From NCBI RefSeq assembly GCF_018200035.1, contig NZ_CP073581.1, positions 864,501 to 928,500 on the forward strand: 64,000 nt of DNA, written 5' to 3'. The notes below the pieces were generated by a model. That model did not search any database. It saw nothing but the letters and a program-made list of their open reading frames with translations, and was not told where the DNA came from. This document shows, in pieces, positions 26,516 to 38,900 of this stretch (the first letter of the stretch is position 1; every line of letters begins with the position of its first letter). The position numbers were made by a program, and so were the translations under genes. The stretch is from Sulfitobacter albidus (GTDB lineage Bacteria > Pseudomonadota > Alphaproteobacteria > Rhodobacterales > Rhodobacteraceae).

Positions 26516-29500
26516 CCATTTCCCGCGAGCTGTTTCTGTCGATCCTGGCCATGGATTCCTATCATCAGGGCTACGATCCGGGCATGGTGCACGGCAAGTC
26601 AAACATCGGTGGTGCCACGGTACGCAGCGCCAGCGCGGATGGCGTTTCGGTAGAGGACTATGCCCGCTGGCAAGAACAGGGTTTTTACGCGGTCTCATAC
26701 GATGTGAACGCGACGGGCATCTCAGGTTGGGGAGGCGAGACATTCGCAATCTCCTATCGCGGCACCGACGGGGCGCCTGACTTTACCCGTGGTTGGACCA
26801 TGGGCGGAGGATTTACCGGCTGGAACCAATCGAGCCTGGCGTTGGACTTTTTCACCTCCGCGACGGGTCAGACCATGGATGCGCAAACCGGTCTGCCCGG
26901 CTACCGGCAGGAAGCGTCCAACGCGATCCTGACCGGTCACTCACTCGGCGGCGGCTTGGCTGGGTTTGTCTCGGCACTGTCGGGCACCGAAGGGGTAGGC
27001 TATGACAATATGCCCTTCTCGATTGCCGCGTTCATGCAGGACATCGCCGACCAGCGGGGGCTGGGTGCTGAGGGTCAGCTTTCGCCCGCTGAATTCATCT
27101 CGACCCTGCGAGACCTGCTCGACAGCATGGTGCGGGATGGCGGCGGGGTCGGATCGGGCGACGCGAATTTTGCGTTTGATGGGATCAACAGCACCAGCTG
27201 GCTCGAAATTTCGACGAAGAATGAAATCCTCGAAAGCGTGCGCAACGGCGACTTTCAGCTGTTCGGCGGCGCGCTTGGCCCGATCATCGAATCGCTGGTG
27301 GAGACGGAGGTCGCTCAGGAGTTCCTCGCAGCCGATCCCGATCTTGCCGACTACATCAACTTCCTCGCCGATAATGACAGCATGCGAGAATACGGCAATC
27401 TCGCCGCTGACCTGACGTATATCTACCAGCGTCACGTTCAAAACACCTCGGACCGGATCGTCTACGACGCAACCATCGATCCCTTCTTTACCGATTTGGC
27501 TGATCGCGCGCTTGTGCTTCACATGATTGATCTGCTGACGCTGCTTCGTTTTTCGGCGGAGAAAAGCAACAATGCGCAGCCAAATTCTGATCCCGAAATC
27601 GAAAAGTGGCGCTATATCGCGCGCGAATTCATGGAGGCCTATTTCGACAACGAGATTGACCCCAACGGCCCAGACTACCTCTCCGAAAGCATCGCCGTCG
27701 CCGCCGGTTTCACGAACATCGCGGGCAAGGCGACGACCAGCGCAAAAATGCGTCATGCGATCGCCTATTCTGCGCTTGAGGAGTCGAGCGGTCTGGTGTT
27801 CGGCAATACCGGTATCCGGGCGATGGTCGATGACATTGACGAGCTTGGCTCCCTGCATGAGGCGACCGGCCTTGTCCGGTTCCAGAACTACTTTAACGGT
27901 CCCAAGAACCTGTTTTCGGCGGTATCAGAAGCAATTGTGCAATTTGCCGGACAGATGGCGCTGCAAGAAGTCGATTTCAAACAGCATACCGATCTGCGAC
28001 CCGAGCAGGGGATCCTGACATTCACGGCAGGTGGTGCGCATATCGACTTTGCCGATGACCCCGATGATGAGACGGCATCGGCCGATCTGATGTTGATCAA
28101 CCTGTCGTCGCACCTGTGGGAGCTCAACGACAGCGGCACCAATGTTGTCAACACGACGCGTGAAGTCGGACGGCTTGGGCATTGGATCAAGTCGGCGCTC
28201 TGGGCGACGACGCAGGACGATCAGCTTCTCGATCCGGAGGAGGCGACGGATTCCGCCTTTGCGCTGACCGGGCTGCCGCAGATCCTGCGCGCGGTTTACG
28301 GCGAGGGCGATGACGACCGCCAATGGCAGCTGACAGGTGTTGTCGGGCGGTTCATTCGTGAGGTGCAGATCGCGATAGACAATGCGTCCGGTGAGGAACA
28401 CCTTGCCGAGCGTAAACCTGCTCAGGGCGACAACGCTGCGGCGACCGAAGCGCTGTTCGATATGACCGCAAGCCTGTTCATCTCGGCCGATGTGGCGCAG
28501 ACGGTTTATGGTTCCAACGACAACACGATCTTTCTGCTCAGCGACGCGGATGACGAGGTCCATCTTTCACTGCGCAAATCGACCGAAGATAAGCCATACG
28601 ACGGCAGCGGGCAGGACATCGTCTTTGGTCGGCTGGGGGCGGATAAGGTCGTCGACTATTTCGTCGAAGATCAAAAGCGAAACGATGAAGGCCGCGATAT
28701 CGACGACATCTTCTATGCGACCCATCGCGAGATCGCCGCTGAAGAGGTATATCAGTCAGTCGTTTCCCGCAGCGTTGATGATGCTGAAAACGATGAATAC
28801 CGTTACTCCGCGTTGTTGGAGCCCACCCAAAGTGATGCGCTTGCGGAGCTGGGGCTTGAGCTGACGGATGTTTCGCTGCGCACGATCGGAGATGGCACGT
28901 TTGGAGGGGCGGAATTTGTGCAGTTGTCGATCGTGGATCGCAACGGTGGCGACCGATCTGATCCCTTCCGCGATCTCTTCCACGACGTCGAAACGATCAT
29001 CCTGTCGGAGAAAAGCGATCTCGCGCGGGTGCAGGAGAGCTGGCTGTCGGTGCCGCAGATCATCGACTTTGGCGCGTTCGAGAAGGGACCGGTCACGCAG
29101 CAGGACTTTGACGAGCTGGACTTTTCCGCGCTGGGCCGCGGGATCGAAATCGTCAATGGCTCGCTGCGGCTTCACGATGGGGGCGATGAGGCGCCGCGAC
29201 AGGGCGATCTCATGGAAACCTATGAGATGGTGTTTGGCCACGCGCTTGACGAATTGTTGCCAGGCTTCGATCCGCTTGAAACCGAGACGCCGCTGACGTT
29301 GATGAACGTCGAGAAATTCACCGGCACGGCGCAGGGCGATACATTCATTCAGGCGGCGGCCGGCATTGCGCTGGATAGCTTTGGCAACTGGGCCGAAGAC
29401 AACCGCCCCGGCGCGGTCGCGCACATCAATTCCGGGGCGGGCAACGACAACATCTATGTCATCAATCCCGGTTATTTTGACAAGGATGCCCCCATCCCCG

Positions 29501-32500
29501 AAAGCAAGGGCGGCGCCGAAGGCGGCGGCACCACTGCAAAGGGCGAGCTGCGGACCAAACTCGACGCCGGGGCGGGCGACGACTGGATCGTGGTCAAGGG
29601 AGGCAAAAAGGCGCTGACCGTTGGCGGTGACGGCGAGGACTGGATCTATAATACCTCGGCGGGGGGCGAGATCTACGGCGATACCAACCTTGGCGATGGA
29701 TCCGGCAGCGGAACGGGCGACAGCGATTTGATCTGGTGGGCGCCGGGCGTCACGATGAAGGACCCCGACGAGAACGACTATCTGCGCTATTTCGATCGGC
29801 CGCTGATCGGCGGCGCGCAGAACCTGCCGCTGGGTCCGGTACGCACGATCCTGCTGGACGCCATCGTCTCTGTCTCGGGCTTTGCGACCTACAAATCCGA
29901 AATCTATTACGACTATCTGACACCGCATATTCAGTATCAGCAGGTCGGCGATGAATTCTTTGTCATCAACCGCTTGCCGGGGGCTACCTCGACGGGGGGA
30001 GAGACCTGGGGCGCGGGCGCGCCCTCGACCGGCAATTCCATGCGGTTCCAGAATTTCGAGCAAAAGACGACCATGTGGGGCATCGCCTTTGCCGAAGGTT
30101 TCGACGAGGGCGAGCAGCCGATCAACGCCTGGACCGGCCTGCGCGAGGTCGTCAGCGGCAATGTCACCTTCAACGTCAACGCCGGGGGCGACATGTCGAT
30201 GCTTTTCAAGGACAGCAACCCTGTCCTTGATATCATTTCGTGGATTCCCGGCTTTCCCGGTGGGCTGACCCGCTGGATCCCGATGATCGAGCATGTTCTG
30301 GTGCAGGCAGGTGCGTCGGCGCTGAGGGCCAAGAACCTGCAGTGGGGCGAGGGTAACGACCCGCTGGTGATCGATCTGGACGGTGACGGGATCGAGACAT
30401 CGGCCATCGGCGATCTTGAGGTCTATTTCGACCTTGACGGCGATTTCTTTGCCGAGCGTACCGGCTGGCTCGATGCCGATGACGGGTTTCTCGCGCTGGA
30501 TCGAAACGGCGACGGGCTGATTTCGGACATCACCGAGCTTTTTGGCGGGCCGGGCCTGTCGGGCTTTGCCGAGCTGCGCGACTATGACGACAATGACGAC
30601 GGGGTGATTACCGTCGAGGATGCGATCTGGGCCGATCTGACGATCTGGCGCGATTTCGATCAGGACGCGCAGACGGACGCGGGCGAGCTATCGTCGCTCG
30701 ATAGCAACGGTATCACCCGGATTGACGCCTGGGGCCAGGACATGGGCGATTTTGTCACCCCGGCCAAGACGCGGCTCTTGCGGGAGGGGGATGTGACCTT
30801 TGCCGACGGGCGGGTGACCAAGCTTTACGACGCGATCTTTGACGCAAGCGAGACCTTCACCGCCTTCCGGGGCGAGATCGGGATCACGGCTGCCCCCAAG
30901 CTGGAAAGCCGCGGTTTTGGCAATCTGGTCAACCTCGACGTGGCGATGGCCAACGATCTGGAACTGGCCGATATCGCGCGTGCCGCCGCCGACGGGATGA
31001 CGACCATCGACATGCGCACCCTGCGCGCCGAGGTGGGAGAGACGCTGAGCCTGTGGGGCTTTGCCCAGGCGCAATCGCGTGAGCTGACGCCTGTGCGGAT
31101 CGGTGATGTGGACGGCACGCAGACGGTTCTGGACCGCGCGATCTGGGTTGAGGACGCAACCGGCGGCTACTGGCAATTGGCCAGCGGCGCGCCCGTGCTG
31201 GATGCGGGCGGCGTGCAAATCGACCGGCCGACGATGGCCGATGTGCTGGCGCTTGAGGGCGGCTGGCAGATCACGCAGGCGTTCTCCCCCGCGACGCGCG
31301 CCGCGGCGCTGGAGCATCGCAGCGAACGGCCCTTCCTCGTCGAGGTTATTGACGGGGTCGCGACCGTGCTCGACTGGGGGACCCAACAGCCCGATGGCAG
31401 CTGGCAGCTGGCCAGCGGCACGCCGATCACCGACGCGCAAGGCGCCCCCATCGCCGCGCCCACGCTTGAGGAGGTGCTGGCGCAGGCCGCCACGGTGGGC
31501 CAGCAATGGCGCGCGGAATCCTTCGGGTTCAACCCGCTCAACGACGTGGCCGTGCAAGAGATCGGCGTGCGGCAAGTCGACGGCATCGTGACCGATTACA
31601 CGGTCGAGATCACCGACCAGAACGGCACATTCCACGTCTGGGCGCGCAATGTCGACCGGGCGCTGGAGCTTCAGGCGAAATACGGCACCGCTCAGGAATT
31701 CAACCTGCGCAACTTCGAGATCGATTTTGACACGCTCGATGAGGTGAACTCCACCGACGACAGCCAGTTCCGAGTGGAGATCCTGACACCGGGGCAGATG
31801 AATTTTGCGCTGGCCTTTGCCGGGTTCGAATTCCAGCCGCAGATGCTGAGCGGCACAATCGACGCGCAGACGGGCGTGTTGTCCTACACGGTCTCGCCAC
31901 GGTCCGATACGGGCATTGCGGGGCCGGATGGCTATGTCTCGGGCATCAATCAGGTGATCGCGCTGCTCGACGAGGTGGTGCCGAACTATATCCAGACGGC
32001 CAATGGCTATGCCATGCGGCTGGCGTTTCAGGGCGGGCTGGCCGATTTTGCGCAGGGCATCGCTTATGACGCGCAGATCGACGCCTACCGGCCCACCACC
32101 GACGAGGAACTGATCCCGGTCTTCGACGCGATATTCAAGGCGCTGCCGGGCGACTATCAGCCGGCGGTCGAATACCTGCAATCCTGGGCCGAACTGCTGG
32201 CGCAGGTCATCCCCGACTATGCGCCGAGCGGAGAGAACAACGACGGCGGGCAATCGGTGCGCGCCGACAAGGTGTTCGTGCTGCAAAACCTGATCCCCGC
32301 GTTCGAGCGGAACGCCTCACCGCTGGATCTGGCCGCCGCGATGTACGCGATGCAGCTCGACGAGGGGCGGCTGCGCATGGCCGCTGATGAGACCGTCACG
32401 GAGGTTCTGGGCACCACGGGGACGGATTATTTCTATCTCGCGGACGGCGATCAGACCCTTCTGGGCGGCGACGGGGAGGATGCCTATTTCGCCGGTGAGC

Positions 32501-32907
32501 TGACTGGCCACGACACGATTACCGACTACGACGACGGAGATCTTGATGATCTGCGGCTGACCGGGGTGACGCCGGACGACGTGACCTTTGAGCGCAAGGG
32601 CCAGGATCTGGTCATCAGCTACAACGACCTCGACAAGTCGATCACCGTGAACGATCACTTCCTCGGGGAGCTCAACCCGCTGCTGGCGGGCGGGCGTCAG
32701 GACAGCGGCGTCAACCATATCGTGTTCGGTGATGGCACGGTCTACGACCGTTTCCGCATCTCGCTGGAGGTCAGCGAGGAGCGCGACACCTTCGACGAGA
32801 TCATCGGCTCAGGCTCGGCGGATGTGCTGCGCGCGGGGCTGGGCAACGACATCATGCGCGGCGGCGCGGGGGGGACTACTATTACTACACCGGCGGTCAG
32901 GACCTGA
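26512..32907 (+). CDS. Giant RTX protein, N-terminal part (lipase-like segment, calcium-binding regions)
   Basis: ATG 26512 follows GGAG and overlaps the upstream stop. Residues 1-170 resemble class-3 lipases/Mbeg1-like proteins: FAISYRGTDG (oxyanion-hole type) and LTGHSLGGGLAG with nucleophile Ser144 in GHSLG. There is no N-terminal signal peptide, as expected for type I export. A long region without recognised domain follows, then nonapeptide-like pieces (GAGNDN, GAGDDW; about 973-1025). The VIDLDGDGIE ... LDRNGDGLI segment (about 1282-1350) is common just before RTX arrays and has Asp-rich EF-hand-like loops. A short internal duplication lies at 31123-31530. RTX modules begin near 32400 (GTDYFYLADGDQTLLGGDGEDAY as two overlapping short motifs). 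The frame breaks at 32868-32874 and ends out of frame at 32907. Confidence 0.88.
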   Translation: MTISRELFLSILAMDSYHQGYDPGMVHGKSNIGGATVRSASADGVSVEDYARWQEQGFYAVSYDVNATGISGWGGETFAISYRGTDGAPDFTRGWTMGGGFTGWNQSSLALDFFTSATGQTMDAQTGLPGYRQEASNAILTGHSLGGGLAGFVSALSGTEGVGYDNMPFSIAAFMQDIADQRGLGAEGQLSPAEFISTLRDLLDSMVRDGGGVGSGDANFAFDGINSTSWLEISTKNEILESVRNGDFQLFGGALGPIIESLVETEVAQEFLAADPDLADYINFLADNDSMREYGNLAADLTYIYQRHVQNTSDRIVYDATIDPFFTDLADRALVLHMIDLLTLLRFSAEKSNNAQPNSDPEIEKWRYIAREFMEAYFDNEIDPNGPDYLSESIAVAAGFTNIAGKATTSAKMRHAIAYSALEESSGLVFGNTGIRAMVDDIDELGSLHEATGLVRFQNYFNGPKNLFSAVSEAIVQFAGQMALQEVDFKQHTDLRPEQGILTFTAGGAHIDFADDPDDETASADLMLINLSSHLWELNDSGTNVVNTTREVGRLGHWIKSALWATTQDDQLLDPEEATDSAFALTGLPQILRAVYGEGDDDRQWQLTGVVGRFIREVQIAIDNASGEEHLAERKPAQGDNAAATEALFDMTASLFISADVAQTVYGSNDNTIFLLSDADDEVHLSLRKSTEDKPYDGSGQDIVFGRLGADKVVDYFVEDQKRNDEGRDIDDIFYATHREIAAEEVYQSVVSRSVDDAENDEYRYSALLEPTQSDALAELGLELTDVSLRTIGDGTFGGAEFVQLSIVDRNGGDRSDPFRDLFHDVETIILSEKSDLARVQESWLSVPQIIDFGAFEKGPVTQQDFDELDFSALGRGIEIVNGSLRLHDGGDEAPRQGDLMETYEMVFGHALDELLPGFDPLETETPLTLMNVEKFTGTAQGDTFIQAAAGIALDSFGNWAEDNRPGAVAHINSGAGNDNIYVINPGYFDKDAPIPESKGGAEGGGTTAKGELRTKLDAGAGDDWIVVKGGKKALTVGGDGEDWIYNTSAGGEIYGDTNLGDGSGSGTGDSDLIWWAPGVTMKDPDENDYLRYFDRPLIGGAQNLPLGPVRTILLDAIVSVSGFATYKSEIYYDYLTPHIQYQQVGDEFFVINRLPGATSTGGETWGAGAPSTGNSMRFQNFEQKTTMWGIAFAEGFDEGEQPINAWTGLREVVSGNVTFNVNAGGDMSMLFKDSNPVLDIISWIPGFPGGLTRWIPMIEHVLVQAGASALRAKNLQWGEGNDPLVIDLDGDGIETSAIGDLEVYFDLDGDFFAERTGWLDADDGFLALDRNGDGLISDITELFGGPGLSGFAELRDYDDNDDGVITVEDAIWADLTIWRDFDQDAQTDAGELSSLDSNGITRIDAWGQDMGDFVTPAKTRLLREGDVTFADGRVTKLYDAIFDASETFTAFRGEIGITAAPKLESRGFGNLVNLDVAMANDLELADIARAAADGMTTIDMRTLRAEVGETLSLWGFAQAQSRELTPVRIGDVDGTQTVLDRAIWVEDATGGYWQLASGAPVLDAGGVQIDRPTMADVLALEGGWQITQAFSPATRAAALEHRSERPFLVEVIDGVATVLDWGTQQPDGSWQLASGTPITDAQGAPIAAPTLEEVLAQAATVGQQWRAESFGFNPLNDVAVQEIGVRQVDGIVTDYTVEITDQNGTFHVWARNVDRALELQAKYGTAQEFNLRNFEIDFDTLDEVNSTDDSQFRVEILTPGQMNFALAFAGFEFQPQMLSGTIDAQTGVLSYTVSPRSDTGIAGPDGYVSGINQVIALLDEVVPNYIQTANGYAMRLAFQGGLADFAQGIAYDAQIDAYRPTTDEELIPVFDAIFKALPGDYQPAVEYLQSWAELLAQVIPDYAPSGENNDGGQSVRADKVFVLQNLIPAFERNASPLDLAAAMYAMQLDEGRLRMAADETVTEVLGTTGTDYFYLADGDQTLLGGDGEDAYFAGELTGHDTITDYDDGDLDDLRLTGVTPDDVTFERKGQDLVISYNDLDKSITVNDHFLGELNPLLAGGRQDSGVNHIVFGDGTVYDRFRISLEVSEERDTFDEIIGSGSADVLRAGLGNDIMRGGAGGTTITTPAVRT

Positions 32908-35900
32908 TCGGCGAAGAGACCGATTTCTTCAACTCGGCCAGTCAGGCGGGGATCGGGCCGCTGAAGGGCGGGGTGGACTACCTGTATTTTGCCGAAGGTC
33001 TGCGCCTGTCGAACATGAAGTTCGTGCGCGAAGCCGACGGAGACGATCTGACGATCCTGATGCTCGATAACGACGGGGTCGAGACCGGCGACAGCCTGAC
33101 CATCGAGAAACAGTTCTGGGGAATGCGCAATCCGATCCCGGGCGCGCTGGGCGAATTCGACCCGTCGCTTGAATTCGACTATGTCTCGCCCTTCATGATC
33201 GAACGCTTCGTCTTTGACGGGGGTGCCTCGATCAACGTGGAGCGGATGATGCAGCTGGTGCTGCAACAGGCCGCGACCGCGGGCGACGATGCGATCTACG
33301 GCTTTATCGGCGACGATGAGCTGTCGGGCGGGGCGGGCGACGATTTCCTGACCGGTCTGGCGGGCGGCGACACCTATTACTTTGGCCGGGGCGACGGCGA
33401 GGATGTGATCCTCGACAATGATCTGAGCGTCGTGATCCTGGGCGAAAAACCCAAGGACCGCCTGATCTTTGGCGATGATCTGCGCTGGACCGACTTTGAT
33501 TTCCTGCGCGATGGGGCGAGCGACACGTTGCGCCTGATGGTGCGCGGCACCGACGACGGCGTGGTGCTGACCGACTACCTCGAAACATTTCCTTTCATCG
33601 GCTACATCAACCGGATCGAGGACATTACCTTTGGTGACGGGACCAATTGGGAATGGACCAAGCTGCTGCAGCACTACGTCGACATCGCGCGCACCGATGG
33701 CGACGACACGATCTATGGCTTCAACGTCGCTGACAGCATTGATGGAGGCCTGGGCGATGACCGGCTGGTCGGCATGGGCGGTGGCGATATCTACGTGTTC
33801 CAGCCGCTGCACGGCACGGACGTCATTCTGGACGCGGGCGGGGCCGACCGGGTCGAGATGCGCAATATCGCCTTTGCGGACATCGAATTCGACCGGACCG
33901 CGCTTGATCTCATCATCCGCCTGCGCTCCACCGGTGAGACGCTGACGCTCGAAAACCAATACGTGCGCGCGCAAAAACAGGCATTCGCCGTCGAGGAGTT
34001 CATCTTTGCCGATGGTACGCTGGTGCACACGGATGTGAACCCCGAGGATATCGACCTCATCGGCACCGCCGCCGATGAGATCATCGAAGGTTCAAACTTT
34101 GCCGAGCGGATCGACAGCCGAGGCGGGAATGACACGATCATCGGGCGTGACGGCGGGGATACCTACGTCTTTGATGCAGGCTACGGCAACGATGTGATCA
34201 TCGACGTGCGCGAGCGCGCCAGCTGGGACGATCGCCGCCACGTGCCCGATCCGGTCTATGACACCGTGGATCTGGGCGGGGACATCACCCGCGACAACAT
34301 CCTGTTCACCCGTGACGGCGACGATCTGGTGATCGAGATCGACCAGCGCCCCGATACGCTGCGCATCCGCGACCAGTTCAAAAGCACCGCGCACGGGGTC
34401 GAGCGGTTCAAGTTCTTTGATGGTTCGATCATGACGATCCGCGAGGTTGAACAGGATCTCAACATCGAGGGCGGCAACCGCGGCGACAACGTGCTGACCG
34501 GGGTTATGGATCAGGAAAACGTGCTGGACGGGCGGCAGGGCGACGATCTGCTGATCGGCGGCAACCGCGCCGACAGCTACGCCTTTGGCGTGGAATACAA
34601 CCTCGACCGGATCGAGGAGCAGGTGGACAACGGCACCGTCGACCGTGTTGTTTTTGGCGCAACGGTCGATCCCGAAGCGCTAATCCTGCGGCGCGACGGC
34701 GACACGCTGATCATCGATCTGGGCAACGGCACCGACGTGCTGACCATCGTGGACGGGCTCGGCGCGCGCACCATCGAAGTCTTTGAATTCGCGGGCAACG
34801 TCACATGGACGCTCGATGAGGTCCGCGCGCGGATGCTGCTGGGCAGCGACGGCGACGACCGCTTGATCGGTTTCGAGACGCGTGATGACACGCTGGACGG
34901 TGGGGCCGGATCGGACGCGATGGAGGGGCGCGGCGGCGATGACACCTACCGCTATGGCTACGGGCATGGCGACGACAGCGCCTTTGACAGCGGTGGCGTG
35001 GACAGCGTCGTCTTTGGTGTGGGGATCACCCAGGCGGATGTTGTTTTTGACGAGGTCGGCAACGATCTGGTCGCCACCCTTGCGGGAACGGGCGAGACGC
35101 TGGTGATCCTGGGCGGTGCGGGCACCGGTAGCACGAATTGGGTTGAGACCTTCGCCTTTGAAAACGGCACCGTGCTGAGCGTCGAAGAGATCCGCGCAGG
35201 CATCACGGCAAGCCAGACCAACGCGGGCATGGACCGTTTCGACGCGCGCGCGCTTGGCGCCGATTTCCCGTTGCAGCCGGGACGCGGGTTCGACTCCGTG
35301 CAACTCGACAATGACGCCACGATGTATTTCAGTCGCGGCGACGGGATCGACACCGTCTGGACGGGATACCGCACCACCGGCACCAAGATCGTGTTCAACG
35401 ATCACGCCTCCACCGAGGTCACGGTGCGGATCACGGCCGTTGACGGCCCTGATCTGATGCTTGATTTCCCCGACAGCGGCGATCAGGTGATCCTGGTGCG
35501 CGCGCGCACCGACACCGTGCCGCCGCTTTTGGTATTCGCCGATGGCGTGGTCTGGGACCGCACGGCGCTGATGCGCGCGCTCACCGCGGCGCAGGCCACC
35601 GACGGGGACGACCTGCTGGTCGGCTCCTCGCTCGAGGACGTATTCGAGGGCGGGCGCGGTGACGACGATCTGCGCGGCGGCACCGGCGACGATACCTATC
35701 TTTTCAGCCGGGGCGATGGGCGTGACGTGATCACTGACACCGCGGGGACGGATGTTTTGCTGATCGAGGGTTACCTCTATAGCGAAATGACCGTTCGCCG
35801 TCCTATCGGCGCCAGCGAAAGCGGGTCGGTGACCACGAATGACATGGTGCTGACCTTTGACGGCACCGACGACGAAATCGTGCTGCGCTATTCCACCAGC

Positions 35901-38900
35901 TTTGCGGGCATCGACCGCGTCACCTTTGGCGATGGTACCGAAATCACGCTGGAACAACTGCTCAACCTCACATCGGGGGCGGGAACCGAATTTGACGATC
36001 TGCTGATCGGCACTACGCTGAGCGAGACGCTCGAAGGCGGGCGCGGCGACGACACCCTCGACGGCGGGGCGGGCGACGACCGGTTTATCATCCGGCGTGG
36101 CGATGGGCGCGATGTGATCGACGAAAGCGGATCGAGCGGCGACGCCAACGTGCTCGAGCTGCCCGATCACCTGGAAGGTGAGGTGCGTGTCATCGCCTCA
36201 CCCGGCGACAGCAGCAACGACATCATCCTCGATCTGGGCGGCAGCCAGCGTGTCACCCTCGAAAACGGGTCCAGCAACTTTGCGCGCGTCACGCAGGTCG
36301 TCTTTGCCGACGGAACGACCTGGGACCGCACCGAGATCAACGCACGCGCCAACGCGCACTACAACACGTTGCAATTCGAGGCGCAGATCCGCCCGGTCGG
36401 CAGCGCGCCAGTCGTCTCGACGCCCGCCTCCGAAATGCTGGTCGGCTTCTCGCCCAGCACCGATTTCATCTTCCAGCGCGGCGGCGGGCAGGACCGGATC
36501 GAGGATTCGGGCGTCAACAACACGCTCCGGCTGACCGGCTATACCCTGGCGGAGGCGGAGTTCGCCTATGCCGCGACCGGGCCGAACGAGCTGGTCATTA
36601 CATTTGCGGACACTGACGACCGCGTCGTGATCGAGGATGGATTCGATTACAGCAGCTACAACGGTCAGAACCGTCAGACCATCGGCAGTTTTATCTTTGA
36701 CGATGGCGTGTTGACGCCGCAGCAGATCACCCAGCGGATCATCGACGGGCAAAGCACCGCGGGTGACGACGAGATCCACTCCCTCAGGACGCCGACGACC
36801 ATCGAGGCGGGCACCGGCAACGATACCCTGCGCGGCGATCTGGACGACAGCACAATCGTCTTCCGCGCGGGCGACGGGCAGGATGTGGTCGCGGCCCGTT
36901 CTGGCAACGGCAATGCGACAATCGACATTCGTGGCCACGCGCCCACGGATGTGACCGTCACGCGCGATGTCTACCAGCAGCAGGGATTTATCCTTACTTT
37001 TTCGGGCAGCGATGACAGCCTCACGCTGCGCGGGCAGGGCCGCGACGGGGCGAACCAGATCGAACAGATCCTGTTTGAGGACGGCACGATCTGGGATGTG
37101 GCGACACTCGATGCGATGGCGATCACAACAACGGTGCCGCTTCTGGGCGGCGCGGACGGGCCGACCGACGGCAACGACACGCTGACCGGCACCGGCTTTA
37201 TCGAGATCTTCGAGGGCGGGCGCGGCGATGATGTGATCGACACCGGAGAATTCTTTGGCGATGGCGATTTCGATACGGTCGTCTTCCGGCGCGGTGATGG
37301 TCAGGATTTTGTCTACTCCAGCCGCTACATCGGTGATCTGACGATCAGCCTGCCGGATCTCAATCAGGCGCAGATCCGTCTGTTGCCATCGGTATTCGCC
37401 GGGGTTGAGGCGCCGGTTATCGACGGGGCGGGTCCGACGGATGATCTGATCATCGAGGTGATCGGCACGTCGGACCGGATCTGGATCGAGGACGGCTTGT
37501 ATGCGGTCACGGATATTCAGTTTGCGGACGGCTCCGCCCTGTCCGGCAATGAGATCGCGAACGCGCTCGACGACTGGCCAGAAGCGCCGACGGAGGAGTT
37601 TACCCCCCCGATCGAGATCCCGCCGTTTGTCACGAGCTTTGACCTCGATCCGGGCGATCAGACCTATTTCATGGGCTACGCCGAAGTCTGGGGCACGCAG
37701 ACCATCGTGCTTAACCATACCGGCGGCGTGGATACGTTGCGGATCTTTGATGATCCCGGGTTCAGCCACGAAGGTGAAATTCACGTCAATCTCGGCGCCG
37801 CCGCCACGGCGGATGTCGAGGCGTTCCTGATCGGCGATCCCAACAGCTTTGGCGATGTGGATACGCTGGTCATCGACTGGGGTGTTCCGGGCGATCTGGT
37901 GATGATCGGCAGTGCGACGGGGGGCTTTGCGGGCACCGATGTGTCCCACGTGCAGACCGCCGATGGCCTGATCCCGGTTGCTCAGCTGATCGCGGATGCA
38001 CAGGCCGCAGAGCTTGCCGATCCGCGCCGTTTCGAGGGCGCGTTCGATTTCATCCGGGGCACGGATACCGGACGCTTCATCGTTGAGATGCCGGCGGATG
38101 AAGGGGGGCCCGGCGGCCCGGATGGCCCCGGAGGCCCGGATCGCCCGGTCACAGTCGACAACCCCGACCTTGAGGGTGGCGGGGATTTCCCCGATTTCCC
38201 TGGTGATGATTTCCCAGCCGGGCCGGGCACGATGGTGTCGCTCACTGGCGTGAGCGTGGACGAGCTGTCGATGGCGCTGCGCGGCGACCGCTACGTGCTT
38301 GAGATTGCGCCCCGGGCGGGCGATGGCAGCGATGCCGCGCAGATCTGGCTCACGACCCCGTTCGAGATGGAGAACCTGACGCTCACGCTCGTGGACGCGC
38401 AGACCGACCTGAGCGGCACCGAGTTGATCGCGATGCTGACCGAGGATGGCAGCGGCGCGACGGCGGGCGATGATTATCTGATTGTCGAACCCTTTGACCT
38501 CGGCACAACAAGTGGGCTTGAGGGGGATGATCTGGTCCTGTCCCGTGCCTCCGATCTCGCGCTTGTCTACCGGCGCGGAGACGGGGACGATATCGTCAGG
38601 GTGCAATCCTTTGACACACCGCAGGTCGATCTGACGCTTGAGGGTATTGCGCCCGAGGCCGTCACGCTGGTGTTGCAGAACGCGCATCTGCTGGTGCGCA
38701 TCGCGGAAAGCGCACCGGGTGCGGGCGACGGCGGCACGATCCGTCTGGTTGAGACGCTCAATGCCGCCTCCGCGACCGGGACCGCGCTGCAACAGATCAG
38801 ATTTGCCACCGGCGGCACGGTCTGGACGGCGAGCGACATCGCGGCGCTGTTGATCCCGCCCGCGCCCGAAGCGACGGACGGCAATGATCTGGTCGACGGG

